DNA of 64,000 nt from an uncultured Lachnospiraceae bacterium (GCA_910586255.1 CAJUHR010000003.1:124001-188000), one strand, 5' to 3'. Shown: positions 25,789 through 35,477, counted from the first letter of the stretch. Translations and numbers: made by a program. The notes: generated by a model from the letters alone, not told the origin.

Positions 25789-26910
25789 ATGAAGAAGAAA
25801 GTATCATTGTTATTGGCAGGCGCCCTGATGGCAGCATCTTTGGCAGGCTGCGGACCGACTCCGCCGGCGGCAGCTCCGGCGGCTCCGGCAGCTCCCGCGG
25901 CAGGCGGCGAGACCACAGCGGCAGCGGCAGGCGGCGGTGAGGCAGCAGCTCCGGCAGCTGACACATCCAATGCCGAGCTGAACCTGATCATTGCTTCCAA
26001 CCAGACCTCCTTAGACAATCCTTACTCTTATGGCATGGATAAGTTCAAAGAAGTGCTGGAGGATATTTCCGGCGGCAAGATTTCCGTGACCGTACATAAG
26101 GGAACCTTAGGTGAGAACGAGAACGAGCTGATTGAGAAACTGGAGATGGGCGCTGCTTCCATGGTAGTTGCCTCCCCGGGTTTTATGACTGCAATCGGCG
26201 TGCCGGAAGTGGATATTTTCTCTCTGAATTATCTGTTTGACAGCTTTGACCACTGGGAGAAGTGCCTGGACGGTGAGTTCGGCGACAAGATGAAAACGAC
26301 CGTTAGCGAGAAGACAGGCAACAACTTCCGCATTATGGCTTACTGGTCCTCTTCCGTCCGTGACTACTACGGAAAGAAAGACATTACCAAGCCGGATGAT
26401 TTGAAGGGCATGACCATCCGTACCCAGTCCTCTCAGGTACAGCAGGACTTCTGGAAGGCATGTGGCGCGATCCCCACTTCTGTGGCATGGGGCGAGCTGT
26501 ATCAGGCTTTGCAGCAGGGCGTTGTGGATTCTGCTGAGAACGACTACACCAGCTTTATGCTAAAAGAGCATCACAAGACTGACAACGGTAAGCACATTGC
26601 CGAGACCCATCACGACTATACCACCCGTCTGCTTTTGATGAACGGCCATTACTATGACGGTCTGACTGACGAGCAGAAGGCATGGATTGACGAGGCTGTT
26701 GAGGCCTGCACCAAGGAAGAGAGAGAGGTTGTTTACCGTATGTTCAAGGAGTCCAAGGAAAAGGTTATCGCTGACGGCGCTGTTGTAACCAATTTTGAGG
26801 ATCTGGACATTGATGCGTTCAAGGCTCTGGCTCTGCCGATTCAGGATAAGTTCGCGGCTGACAACAACATGACCGCTGAGCTTGAGATGATCCGTGCAGC
26901 AGCTGAATAA
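25789..26910 (+). CDS. TRAP transporter substrate-binding lipoprotein (DctP family)
   Basis: A 373-residue DctP protein with a signal peptide and lipobox LAGC (residues about 18-21), then an unusual low-complexity Pro/Ala/Gly linker to about residue 62, then the binding domain. The conserved TRAP Arg is in MTIRTQSSQ and the DctP segment WGELYQALQQGVVDSAEN is present. Lipid anchoring replaces the free periplasmic form of Gram-negatives. With DlgD upstream, 2,3-diketo-L-gulonate is the likely ligand (as for E. coli YiaO). Confidence 0.93.
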   Translation: MKKKVSLLLAGALMAASLAGCGPTPPAAAPAAPAAPAAGGETTAAAAGGGEAAAPAADTSNAELNLIIASNQTSLDNPYSYGMDKFKEVLEDISGGKISVTVHKGTLGENENELIEKLEMGAASMVVASPGFMTAIGVPEVDIFSLNYLFDSFDHWEKCLDGEFGDKMKTTVSEKTGNNFRIMAYWSSSVRDYYGKKDITKPDDLKGMTIRTQSSQVQQDFWKACGAIPTSVAWGELYQALQQGVVDSAENDYTSFMLKEHHKTDNGKHIAETHHDYTTRLLLMNGHYYDGLTDEQKAWIDEAVEACTKEEREVVYRMFKESKEKVIADGAVVTNFEDLDIDAFKALALPIQDKFAADNNMTAELEMIRAAAE

Positions 26911-27192
26911 AGTCTGACTTTGTACAATGTACTCAGTCAGGGGCTGTCCGAACGCGGCGAATGGGAGTTTAGGTTTCCCATCTGCTGTGAAGGACAGGAA
27001 TCTGAAGCGGAAATCAAGATTTTCAGGACGCGGCAGTCACCTGGGAGACTGGGTGGCTGTTGTTCCGTTTAAAGACATGTAAAGAAAATGTTAAAAGTTT
27101 GCAGCAGGGTATGATATGGCTGTGAAAGAGAGCTTTTGCGGCAGATATCTGAACTGTTACAGGAATTTTAACTTTGATTAAGGAGAAGAAAA

Positions 27193-27678
27193 ATGAAGAA
27201 AGCGATTGAGATGATGCAGAAGATCCAGGTTGCGATCGGCGGATTCTTCCTGTGCGTATTCCTTCTCACGGTTGTGTTCCAGATGCTTTCCCGCTATATA
27301 GGGATTGCGGCTACCTGGACGGAGGATGTATCCATGTATTCCTTTATCTGGGCGGTATTTATGGGGGCCGGCGCCATGGTTTATGAGAAGAGGCATTTTG
27401 CTTTTACATCCATCAGCGACATGCTGAAGAATGAAAAGGCAAAAAGTATCCTGTCGATTGTGATTTCTCTGATTATGCTGTATTTTGCAATTTTGATGGC
27501 TTACTATGGTTTTAAGGTAACCAAGCAGTTCTGGAATTATACTTGGGTGAATATTCCGTCCTTTAAGAGGGGCCCCACCTGGCTGTGCCTTCCTCTGTGC
27601 GGCATTACCTCTGCGGTTTATCTGGTTTACCTGATTTTCGAGGATATTACTAATTTGGGGAAAGGGGGCAATAAATAA
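27193..27678 (+). CDS. TRAP transporter small membrane subunit (DctQ family)
   Basis: A 161-residue protein with four predicted membrane helices and the family pattern FQMLSRYIGIAATWTEDVSMYSF in the first half. It starts after AAGGAGAAGAAAA and overlaps the large subunit by TAATG, so the two are translated together. The 282-bp gap before it has only weak hairpins and a TGAACTGTTAC repeat copy at 27150. Confidence 0.93.
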   Translation: MKKAIEMMQKIQVAIGGFFLCVFLLTVVFQMLSRYIGIAATWTEDVSMYSFIWAVFMGAGAMVYEKRHFAFTSISDMLKNEKAKSILSIVISLIMLYFAILMAYYGFKVTKQFWNYTWVNIPSFKRGPTWLCLPLCGITSAVYLVYLIFEDITNLGKGGNK

Positions 27679-28964
27679 TGGGTGCAATCTTAGTTATAAT
27701 GTTCGTCCTTTTCGTGGCGCTGGGTGTCCCGATTTCTTTTGCCCTGGGCGTGGTATCCTTTACAGGTATCGCATCTCTGGCGCAGATTCCCAACACGGTT
27801 GTTTTCTCCAAGATGTTTAACGGCTTAAACAGCTTTACGCTTCTGGCGGTTCCGCTGTTTATTCTGGCGGCAAACCTGATGAATGAGGGCGAGATCACCG
27901 AGAAGCTGATTGACTGCTGTAATGCTCTGGTAGGCCATTTCCGCGGCGGTCTGGCATACTCCAACGTGCTGGTGTCCATGATTTTTGCCGGTATCTCCGG
28001 ATCCTCTCAGGCAGATACTGCCGGTGTAGGTAAGATCTTTATTCCTGCCATGGAGAAGCAGGGTTACGACAAGGGAACCTCAGTAGGCGTCACGGCGGCA
28101 TCGTCCACCTTGGGTTCGATCATACCGCCCAGTATTACCATGGTGGTATATGCAGGTATTGCCAATGTCAGTACCGGCGCCTTGTTTATGTCAGGCCTGG
28201 TACCCGGGATTATGCTGGGTTTGGCTATGATGGCTGTGGTAAAAATGTATTCCAAGAAGAAAAACTTCCCCAAGTGTGAGAAGGTGTCTCCGAAGGATGC
28301 CATGAAGCTGGTCTGGCAGTCCATGCCGGCGCTTCTGACCCCGATCATCCTGATCGGCGGTATTGTTTCCGGACTGTTTACCCCCACCGAGTCTGCGGCA
28401 TTTGCCAGCATGTATGCACTGCTGGTGGGCCTGTTCTTCTACCGGACCATCAAGGTGAAGAACCTGCCGAGGATTCTGATTGAGACCATGAAGATGTCCT
28501 CCTTATCCCTGTTTGCACTGGCCACGGCCAATGCTCTGGGCGAGCTGCTCAGCTATTATCAGCTGAACGTGATCGTGCAGCAGTTCTTTGCGAACATGGC
28601 CGGCGGCTGGCTGGTATTTTTGTTGGTAGTGGTGGCGTTCTTTATGTTTGTAGGTACGTTTATGGATGCGGTTCCGGCTATGATCCTGTTTGTGCCGATC
28701 ATCCTTCCCGCATCCAATGCCCTGGGCATCAGCCCCATTATTTTGGGCCTGATTATTGTGGTTACTCTGGCTCTGGGCCTGGTTACTCCGCCCTATGGCC
28801 TGTGCCTGCTGATTGCTTCCTCCATCAGCGGAATCACCATTGAGGATGCCTTTAAGGGAACTCTTCCTTATTTCCTGTCCTCGATTCTGGTACTGATGCT
28901 TTTGGTGCTGTTCCCCATGGCATGGCTGGCGCTTCCTGCTATGTTGTTCCCGGGATTGTTCTAA
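27678..28964 (+). CDS. TRAP transporter large membrane subunit (DctM family)
   Basis: A 428-residue ion-coupled transporter with about 12 membrane segments and the DctM motifs AGISGSSQADTAGVG, SIIPPSITMVVYAG, LFTPTESAAFAS and LVTPPYGLCLL. It is the last gene of the module, followed 64 bp later by a strong terminator. With DctP and DctQ it imports the acid substrate using an ion gradient. Confidence 0.95.
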   Translation: MGAILVIMFVLFVALGVPISFALGVVSFTGIASLAQIPNTVVFSKMFNGLNSFTLLAVPLFILAANLMNEGEITEKLIDCCNALVGHFRGGLAYSNVLVSMIFAGISGSSQADTAGVGKIFIPAMEKQGYDKGTSVGVTAASSTLGSIIPPSITMVVYAGIANVSTGALFMSGLVPGIMLGLAMMAVVKMYSKKKNFPKCEKVSPKDAMKLVWQSMPALLTPIILIGGIVSGLFTPTESAAFASMYALLVGLFFYRTIKVKNLPRILIETMKMSSLSLFALATANALGELLSYYQLNVIVQQFFANMAGGWLVFLLVVVAFFMFVGTFMDAVPAMILFVPIILPASNALGISPIILGLIIVVTLALGLVTPPYGLCLLIASSISGITIEDAFKGTLPYFLSSILVLMLLVLFPMAWLALPAMLFPGLF

Positions 28965-29028
28965 GAGGTTTTACTTGGGATAAGGTCTGATTGTGGAACG
29001 TGATTGGAAATAGTTAAAATGACATGAA

Positions 29029-29065
29029 AAACCGGCCCCTTTTTGAGGGGCCGGTTTGATTTTTG
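29029..29065 (+). terminator. Terminator of the dlgD-TRAP operon
   Basis: AAACCGGCCCC (29029-29039) pairs with GGGGCCGGTTT (29047-29057), followed by a T-rich tail. Confidence 0.88.
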
Positions 29066-29070
29066 AAAAC

Positions 29071-29137
29071 AAGGCAGTGCATGGATGAACAGTAACCAAT
29101 AGTTACATAATGGCAAACGAGTTTTCGGCACTGCCTT
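29071..29137. repeat. Small inverted repeat containing a TGAACAGTAAC copy
   Basis: AAGGCAGTGC (29071-29080) and GCACTGCCTT (29128-29137) enclose TGAACAGTAAC (29086-29096) and a second short stem GTAAC/GTTAC. The word TGAACAGTAAC recurs in intergenic DNA across the window. Confidence 0.6.
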
Positions 29138-29164
29138 GAAACCAATTTGCACATATGGTATAAT
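29136..29164 (+). promoter_or_regulatory. Promoter of the hybrid histidine kinase
   Basis: TTGAAA (29136-29141), 17 bp, TATAAT (29159-29164). The word TGGTATAATGT is repeated 69 bp further on (TATAAT 29228-29233), a possible second start. Confidence 0.65.
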
Positions 29165-29289
29165 GTCACCAACTGGAGCGAAGCGGAAGTTGATGACCTG
29201 CGCGAGCATCAGCGAGCTTCCTTGTGGTATAATGTGAACACTTAGCGAGGTACAGCTCTTTTTTGAAGACTGAAAAAGGAGAGTGGGGA

Positions 29290-31854
29290 ATGGGAAAGAG
29301 TATTACTCGTTTTTTGACAGTCAGTCTTGCTTTGGTGTCGGTTTTTTGTGTTTTTATTTTTTACATACAAACAACCTGGATAAGTGTTATGGGAGCACAG
29401 GCCATTCAAAAAATAGGTGTAATGTATATGTCCGGAGTGAGTGAGCAGATTGCCACTCATTTTGCCACAGCAATTGATTTGCGGCTGTCCCAGGTGGAAG
29501 CCCTGGTGAATGCCATGCCATTAGAGAGGGCGGATGAGGCTTCTTCCATGCGGGTGATTCTGACGGAGGTAGCCCGGTCCCGGGGATTTGAATATCTGGC
29601 ATTTTATATGGAGGACGGCAACTTTGACATGATTTACGGAAAACCTATCCAGTCAGGGGCGCCGGAGGCTTTTTTAAATTCTCTGAAAAACGGAGAGAAA
29701 AAGGTCAGTGCCGGAACGGATAGCAACGGGATTCCGGTGGTCATGATCGGGGAGCCGGTGTCCTACTGCCCGGAGGAAGGGGAAAACTGTATTGCCCTGG
29801 TGGCGGGACTTCCCACTAGCTATTTTACGGATCCGATTTCTGTGGATGTGGACGGCACGGCGGTGGATTATTGCATTATCCGGTGTGACGGCAGCTTTAT
29901 TGTTCAGAGTAAAGGAATAAAAGAGGACAATTATTTTGACCGGGTTCACAAGCTTTATGAGGGGGCTGACGGGAAAACGCCAATGGAGTATGCTTCTGAG
30001 CTGACAGAAGCCATGATTGCCCGCAAAGATTACAGCAGAACGGTTCTTGTTTCCGGTGAGAGATGGAATCTGTACTGTACGTCTCTGCCCAACTCCGAGT
30101 GGAATCTGCTTCTTTATATGTCATACGGAACACTGGAGGAGACCATTGACAGGCTGGAAGCTAAGTGGACAAGAGTCGCCGTAGGCGGATGCGTATTGAT
30201 TCTCATAGCGCTTCTTCTTGTATTTATGGGATATTTCCGTCTTACAGGAAAACAGATGCGTGCCCTGGATGAGGCCAGAAAAACAGCAGATGAGGCCAGA
30301 CGGTCCGCGGAGAAAACCAGCCGGGCAAAGAGTGAGTTTCTCTCCAATGTGAGCCATGATATCCGCACTCCTATGAACGGGATTATGGGCATGACCGCTA
30401 TTGCCATTGCCAATCTGGCAGATACGAAGCAGGTGGGGGCGTGCCTGAAAAAAATCAATGCATCCAGCCGGTATCTTTTGGGGCTGATCAGTGATATTCT
30501 GGATATGTCCAGAATTGAGAGCGGTAAGGTGAGCCTTAATATTGAGCCGGTTTCCCTGCGGGAGGTTATGCAGAATATCATGACGATTATTCTTCCTCAG
30601 ACCATGGAGAAAAAGCAGAGCTTTAATATTTATGTTCAGGATATTCCTTATGAAAATGTGTGCAGTGATGTGATGCGCCTGAACCAGATTCTGCTGCACC
30701 TGGTGGGAAATGCCATTAAGTTTACCAATGAAGGCGGGAAGATTTCCCTGATTTTATATGAGGATGCTTCTCCTAAGGGAGAACTGTACACCCGTGTCCA
30801 TTTCCGGGTTCGGGATAATGGCATCGGCATGACAGAGGAATTTCAACAAAAGCTGTTTGAGGCCTTTTTGCGGGAGGACAATGCCAGGATTGACAGAACC
30901 GCAGGGGCCGGGCTGGGAATGACCATCACCAAGTATATTGTGGACACTATGGGCGGCACGATTCAGATTGAGAGCCAACCGGGAAAGGGAAGCAATTTTC
31001 ATATAATCCTGGATATGGAGAAGGTTATACCGGGAGATGTGAGACTTACGCTGCCGGAGGCAAATGTTCTGGTGGTGGGACAGGATGAGATTATTTGTGA
31101 TTTTACAATGGCGACTCTAAAGTCCATCGGACTTCGTGCCACCTATGCAAGGTCAGTGAAAGAAGCGGTTTTGCTGCCTGAAAAGGAGGAGGGCTATCGT
31201 ATTATTCTTCTGGACTGCAGCCTTCTGGAAAATGAATATGAGGGGTATGTCAAGGGGCTGCGCGAGCATTTTGGCAGTGAGATTCCGGTGATGCTGCTGA
31301 CGGAGGGAGACTGGAGTGAGCTGGAGCCGGAGGCTAAGGCGGCAGGAGTCGCCGGGTTTATTGCCAAGCCAGTGTTCCGTTCCGGTTTGTTTTATGGGCT
31401 GAGGAGATTTGTGGAGCCGGAGGCTGCAGCGCCAAAGCCGGAGAAAACGGTGGATTTTTCCGGCGTCCGGGTGCTGGTGGCAGAGGATAATGAACTGAAC
31501 TGGGAGATTTTGGATGAGCTTTTATCGGATGTGGGCATGGCACTGGAATGGGCGGAAAACGGACAGGTCTGTGTGGAGAAGCTAAGACGGTCTTCCCCGG
31601 GTGAATATCAGGTGATTCTCATGGATTTGCGGATGCCGGTGCTGAACGGATTTGAGGCTACCAAAGCCATAAGAACCATGGAACGGGAGGATGCAGGCAG
31701 GATTCCGATTATTGCCATCAGTGCAGACGCGTTTCCTGATGATGTGGAGAAGTGCCTCGCCTGCGGGATGAACGCTCATTGTGCCAAGCCGGTGGATATT
31801 GATAAGCTGTTGATACTGATAGACAAATTCCTTCGGAAAAATGGAGAGAGATAA
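29290..31854 (+). CDS. Hybrid sensor histidine kinase with two receiver domains
   Basis: An 854-residue membrane sensor. A signal-anchor helix (about residues 5-25), an extracellular Cache-like sensor and a second helix near 300-320 are followed by a short linker and HisKA (phospho-His 356 in SHDIRTPMNG). The HATPase domain has the N box LLHLVGNAIKF and the G boxes DNGIGM and AGAGLGM. REC1 has Asp642 in IILLDCSLL; REC2 has Asp779 in VILMDLRMP and the Lys in CAKPVD. ATG 29290 follows AAAAAGGAG; the TTG nine codons upstream is unlikely. There is no DNA-binding output, so the final partner is encoded elsewhere. moeA follows 63 bp later. Confidence 0.92.
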   Translation: MGKSITRFLTVSLALVSVFCVFIFYIQTTWISVMGAQAIQKIGVMYMSGVSEQIATHFATAIDLRLSQVEALVNAMPLERADEASSMRVILTEVARSRGFEYLAFYMEDGNFDMIYGKPIQSGAPEAFLNSLKNGEKKVSAGTDSNGIPVVMIGEPVSYCPEEGENCIALVAGLPTSYFTDPISVDVDGTAVDYCIIRCDGSFIVQSKGIKEDNYFDRVHKLYEGADGKTPMEYASELTEAMIARKDYSRTVLVSGERWNLYCTSLPNSEWNLLLYMSYGTLEETIDRLEAKWTRVAVGGCVLILIALLLVFMGYFRLTGKQMRALDEARKTADEARRSAEKTSRAKSEFLSNVSHDIRTPMNGIMGMTAIAIANLADTKQVGACLKKINASSRYLLGLISDILDMSRIESGKVSLNIEPVSLREVMQNIMTIILPQTMEKKQSFNIYVQDIPYENVCSDVMRLNQILLHLVGNAIKFTNEGGKISLILYEDASPKGELYTRVHFRVRDNGIGMTEEFQQKLFEAFLREDNARIDRTAGAGLGMTITKYIVDTMGGTIQIESQPGKGSNFHIILDMEKVIPGDVRLTLPEANVLVVGQDEIICDFTMATLKSIGLRATYARSVKEAVLLPEKEEGYRIILLDCSLLENEYEGYVKGLREHFGSEIPVMLLTEGDWSELEPEAKAAGVAGFIAKPVFRSGLFYGLRRFVEPEAAAPKPEKTVDFSGVRVLVAEDNELNWEILDELLSDVGMALEWAENGQVCVEKLRRSSPGEYQVILMDLRMPVLNGFEATKAIRTMEREDAGRIPIIAISADAFPDDVEKCLACGMNAHCAKPVDIDKLLILIDKFLRKNGER

Positions 31855-31917
31855 GTCGGCTGAGGAATGTTGCCAAAAAAGACATGTGGGGATAGTAGAA
31901 GGAGAGGGCTGGAAGTG

Positions 31918-33135
31918 ATGGACAAGACTGGAATTGAGCTGGAAGAGGCAGTGGAAATCATTGTGAGGAATATAGAACCGGTGACAGATACAGAGGAGGT
32001 AGCTCTGCCAAAAGCCATGGGAAGGATTGGGGCGAGGGCGGTTTATTCGGGGACGGATAATCCGCCCTTTGCCCGTTCGCCTTTGGACGGCTATGCTTTT
32101 TCCAGCCAGGATGTGAAGGAGGCCAGTGAAAAAAATCCGGTTCGGCTCCTGGTAGCGGGGACGGTTTGTGCGGGAGAGTGGCGAAAGGAAAAGCTGGAGC
32201 CCGGGCAGGCTGTGGGGATTATGACAGGAGCCGCCATTCCTGAGGGGGCTGACTGTGTCATTCGTCAGGAGGACGTGATATTGTCGGGGAAACCAGGATA
32301 TATAGAGATCCCCCATACTATGAAGAAATATGAAAATTATTGCTTTCGGGGGGAGGATTTGAAAAAAGGGGATCTGCTTGTGGAACAGGGGAGACATATC
32401 GGATGGGTGGAACAGGGCATTTTGGCTTCGGCAGGGATTTGTCAGGTGCAGGTGTATCGCAGCCCCAGAATTGCTTTGTATGTGACAGGCGATGAATTGT
32501 GCCTGCCGGGACAGAAGCTTCTGCCGGGAAAGATCTATGACTCTAACTGCTGGCTTTTGTCCGGCCGGATGAGGGAGCTGGGCTATCCGCCTGTGACGGC
32601 AAAGCTTTTGCCGGATGAGCCCGAGGCTGTGGCGGAGGAGATCCAACAGACAATAGGAAAGGTAGATCTGGTGGTCACTACCGGAGGCGTATCGGTGGGG
32701 GCAAAGGACATTTTTCATCAGGTTCTTCCTCTTTTGGGTGCAAAGAGGATGTTTTGGAGAGTCCGGATGAAGCCGGGAACGCCTGCCATGTTCGCCCTTT
32801 TTCAGGACACGCCTATGATTCATCTTTCGGGAAATCCTTTTGCGGCAGCGGCTACCTTTGAGCTTTTGGCGGTTCCGGCCATAGAAAAGCTGACAGGGGA
32901 TGGGAGACTGAGAAAGAAGAGAATTCGGGCCGTTCTTGGTACGGATTTTGCTAAATCCGGCGGCAGACGTTTTTTGCGGGGACGTGTGGAGAACGGCCAG
33001 GTAATATTGCCGCCTGTGGGGAAGCATGCATCGGGAATGCTTTCTTCCATGGCAGGCTGCAATTGCCTGGTAGAGATACCGCCGTCAGAAAAACCCGCTC
33101 TGGCAGGACAACCGGTGAATGTGATTTTGCTGTGA
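31918..33135 (+). CDS. moeA: Molybdopterin molybdenumtransferase MoeA
   Basis: A 405-residue protein with the MoeA hallmarks DNPPFARSPLDGYAF (residues about 46-60), IMTGAAIPEGADCVIRQED, TGDELC, the MoCF-domain TTGGVSVGAKD and HLSGNPFAA. It inserts molybdate into adenylylated molybdopterin in the cytoplasm. ATG 31918 is chosen because it begins at the conserved N-terminus behind GAAGGAGAGG. No other molybdenum-cofactor gene is in the window. Confidence 0.93.
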   Translation: MDKTGIELEEAVEIIVRNIEPVTDTEEVALPKAMGRIGARAVYSGTDNPPFARSPLDGYAFSSQDVKEASEKNPVRLLVAGTVCAGEWRKEKLEPGQAVGIMTGAAIPEGADCVIRQEDVILSGKPGYIEIPHTMKKYENYCFRGEDLKKGDLLVEQGRHIGWVEQGILASAGICQVQVYRSPRIALYVTGDELCLPGQKLLPGKIYDSNCWLLSGRMRELGYPPVTAKLLPDEPEAVAEEIQQTIGKVDLVVTTGGVSVGAKDIFHQVLPLLGAKRMFWRVRMKPGTPAMFALFQDTPMIHLSGNPFAAAATFELLAVPAIEKLTGDGRLRKKRIRAVLGTDFAKSGGRRFLRGRVENGQVILPPVGKHASGMLSSMAGCNCLVEIPPSEKPALAGQPVNVILL

Positions 33136-33220
33136 GGTTTTTGGGCTTTGACAGGGCAGGCGCCACCGATTAGCGAGGACAAATACCAGGCAAGGTGGCC
33201 TGAACGGCAGCGCGTTTTTC

Positions 33221-34876
33221 CTACATCAGGTGAAGACGCCGAAACAGTGTCAGCAGCTTTCTGCCAAAAGGCATTTCGGGCAGCTCCTCCTCCGTGACTA
33301 TCCGTAAAAGGGCAATCAGCACCGCGTAGATGGTCATTGCCAGAGGAACGCTGACGATCATGGCAATGGTGTTATTGTGGGTCAGAAAGAAGATTCCCTC
33401 ATAGGTTCCCAGGGCGGCGGCTCCCATGATGGCAGAGGCCACAAGGGGAAGAAGAAAGGTGGTTTTTACTTCCTGATGATATCTCAGCACCTTGCCGATG
33501 GAAAACCAGTTGAGAATACATACCACCAGGGCGAAGGTAACATTGCCGATGACCAGACCATAGACTCCCCAGTCCAGATGCTTTAACATAATATATACGA
33601 GAATCACGTGGAGCAGCAGAGAGACGGCAGAGTGGGTGACGGATTTGCTCATCCGGTCAATGCCCTGAAGCACCGCGTTGGTAACTGTGGACAGGGAGAA
33701 AAAGACCACGGCAAAGGCGCCGATCCGCATCAGGTCGGCGGAGAGCTGTGAATCATCGTGGAAGATAAGCTGCATAATGGGCCCGGCCAGCACACCCATG
33801 CCCACAGCGCACGGAATGGCGATCAGCATGTTGAATTTGACGGTCATATGGATTTTGTGCTTTACCTCCGGTCGGTTGTGCCTGGTGCGGGACTGGACAA
33901 TGCTGGGAATCATGGAGGCTCCCAGGGAGGAGGCAATAGCCACAGGCACGTTGGACAGCAGCCGGTATTCTCCTCCGTAGATCCCTAAAAGGGTGGCTCG
34001 CTCGGTCTCGGAGAGGCCTTTGGCATCCATGATCTGACCGAAGAGTGAGTTGTCCACAGAGCCGCTGAGCTGATAGACAAACTGACTCAGGATAATCGGA
34101 GTGAGGGTCATGAAAAGGGCTCCGTAAACCCGGGACCAGGATTCGGTGGGAATCTGCTGGCGGCGGCGCAGAGACCGGGCATTGTATCTTCTGTATAGAA
34201 ACATCAGAAATGCCAGGTAGGCCCATGCCGCGATTGCCCCGCAGAGAGTGCCGAGAGTTCCTCCCGCGGCTCCATAGGATCTGGGATTTGGCTGGGTGGC
34301 AAACCAGATCATAAAGGCATAGGAGGCGCCAATGCTGACAGCGGCATGAACGATCTGTTCAATAACCTGCGAGACAGAGGTGGGAATCATATTTCCCTGT
34401 CCTTGGAAATAGCCACGGATAACTCCCATGATGGAAAATACAAAGATGGTGGGAGCCATAACCTTCAGCGGAAGAGCGCTGCTGGGGCTCTTGAAAATTA
34501 CGGTGGTGATAAAATCGCCTCCGAAAATCAGAATCAATGTCATGATGCCGCCGGCAATAGCACTGAAGGCCATGCCGCTAATATATACCCGCTGCACGTC
34601 CTGATATTGTCTGCGGACCCGTCTGGCCGCAATCAGCTTGGACATGGCCAGAGGAAGGCTGTAGGAGGACAGAATCAGCCCGATATTGTAGATTTCATAG
34701 GCTGTATTGTAATAGCCCATACCCTCCTGTCCCAGAATCCGGATCATGGGTACTTTGTAGATCAGTCCGATAAAGCGGACCAGGATTCCGGCTATGGCCA
34801 GGATGCTGCCCTGCATTAAAAGGTTGCTGGTGTTGGAGGCTTTGGAGGTTCGATTGGATGCAGGTTGTTTTGCCAT
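33221..34876 (-). CDS. MATE/MVF-superfamily lipid-linked oligosaccharide flippase, SpoVB/MurJ-like
   Basis: A 551-residue polytopic protein with about 14 membrane spans. The N-terminal pattern GSILAIAGILVRFIGLIYKV and GYYNTAYEIYNIGL is typical of the SpoVB/PST branch. ATG 34876 (MAKQPAS) follows AAGGAG; the 56 codons upstream have no family character. It is likely to move lipid-linked peptidoglycan or cortex precursors across the membrane, possibly in sporulation. It is monocistronic with its own promoter. Confidence 0.88.
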   Translation of the reverse strand: MAKQPASNRTSKASNTSNLLMQGSILAIAGILVRFIGLIYKVPMIRILGQEGMGYYNTAYEIYNIGLILSSYSLPLAMSKLIAARRVRRQYQDVQRVYISGMAFSAIAGGIMTLILIFGGDFITTVIFKSPSSALPLKVMAPTIFVFSIMGVIRGYFQGQGNMIPTSVSQVIEQIVHAAVSIGASYAFMIWFATQPNPRSYGAAGGTLGTLCGAIAAWAYLAFLMFLYRRYNARSLRRRQQIPTESWSRVYGALFMTLTPIILSQFVYQLSGSVDNSLFGQIMDAKGLSETERATLLGIYGGEYRLLSNVPVAIASSLGASMIPSIVQSRTRHNRPEVKHKIHMTVKFNMLIAIPCAVGMGVLAGPIMQLIFHDDSQLSADLMRIGAFAVVFFSLSTVTNAVLQGIDRMSKSVTHSAVSLLLHVILVYIMLKHLDWGVYGLVIGNVTFALVVCILNWFSIGKVLRYHQEVKTTFLLPLVASAIMGAAALGTYEGIFFLTHNNTIAMIVSVPLAMTIYAVLIALLRIVTEEELPEMPFGRKLLTLFRRLHLM

Positions 34877-34960
34877 GGCAGGTGATCTCCTTGGAGGTAT
34901 CTTTTTTGATCTGTTTTCTGTCCAAAGTGCTGATAACGTGATGAGACAGAATATAAGATT

Positions 34961-34989
34961 AGTATAGCGCAGGTTGGAATGGATGGCAA
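34961..34989 (-). promoter_or_regulatory. Promoter of the flippase gene
   Basis: Minus strand TTGCCA (34984-34989), 17 bp, TATACT (34961-34966). Confidence 0.6.
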
Positions 34990-35026
34990 GGGAAGGTTCG
35001 ATGCTTAGAGAATATTTAAAAAATGA

Positions 35027-35407
35027 GTTACAGTTCACGGGCAATGTCAGTAACTTAAGAAATCCTAAAAGGTACGCCTTGGAGAAAGGAGTGGGGCAGC
35101 CGCTTGCTAATCCAAATCTTTTTCCGGTTTCGGGACTAAGAAGCCCTAAAACATCTGAACTTTGCTAAAAGCGAAACGAAAATGCCCAAACTCGCTTCGC
35201 TCAAACAGAGTGCATTTTCGTTTCAACACAAAATCCAGACATTTAAGGGCTTCTAATCCCTGCAAAGTCAAAATCTTCGGATTAGCAAGCGGCTGCCCCA
35301 CTCCTTTCTCCAAGGCTGGTATTGCAAATTTTTAAGTTAATGACATTGGTTCACGGGGCTTCTTGCTGGGCAGAGCCGGACAAGAAGATGCCCCCGTGAA
35401 CAGTAGC
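35027..35407. repeat. Short hairpin element of the 151-bp family, interrupted by a palindromic insertion
   Basis: Without 35042-35348 plus one 9-bp duplicate, the flanks join to an arm starting GTTACAGTTCACGGGG, a CTTCTTG...CAAGAAG hairpin (35359-35365 with 35381-35387) and the arm CCCCCGTGAACAGTAGC. This matches the outer stem and third hairpin of the element at 39268-39418; the first two hairpins are missing. A further TGAACAGTAAC copy is at 35426-35436. Confidence 0.75.
35042..35348. mobile_element. 307-bp palindromic insertion (MITE-like) with 9-bp target duplication
   Basis: Ends CAATGTCA / TGACATTG are inverted. Inside is a perfect 38-bp inverted repeat (35076-35113 with 35279-35316) and further nested pairing down to a GAAACGAAAATGC / GCATTTTCGTTTC stem. 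GTTCACGGG occurs directly at both outer edges (35033-35041 and 35349-35357), the expected target-site duplication. It encodes no protein, so movement would need a transposase from elsewhere. Confidence 0.82.
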
Positions 35408-35477
35408 AAAAATGACCGTTACCTATGAACAGTAACAAATGACAGGAAGGAAAAATTGTTGGAAAGGCGGGATTGAT

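Noticed and set aside
29290..31854. First receiver domain judged to be dead
   Set aside because: It looks divergent, but an Asp (IILLDCSLL) and the Lys (FIAKPV) are present, so loss of function cannot be claimed.
31582..33027. 481-codon minus-strand frame opposite moeA
   Set aside because: It is His/Arg/Pro/Leu-rich shadow translation without motifs, while the plus strand encodes a full MoeA.
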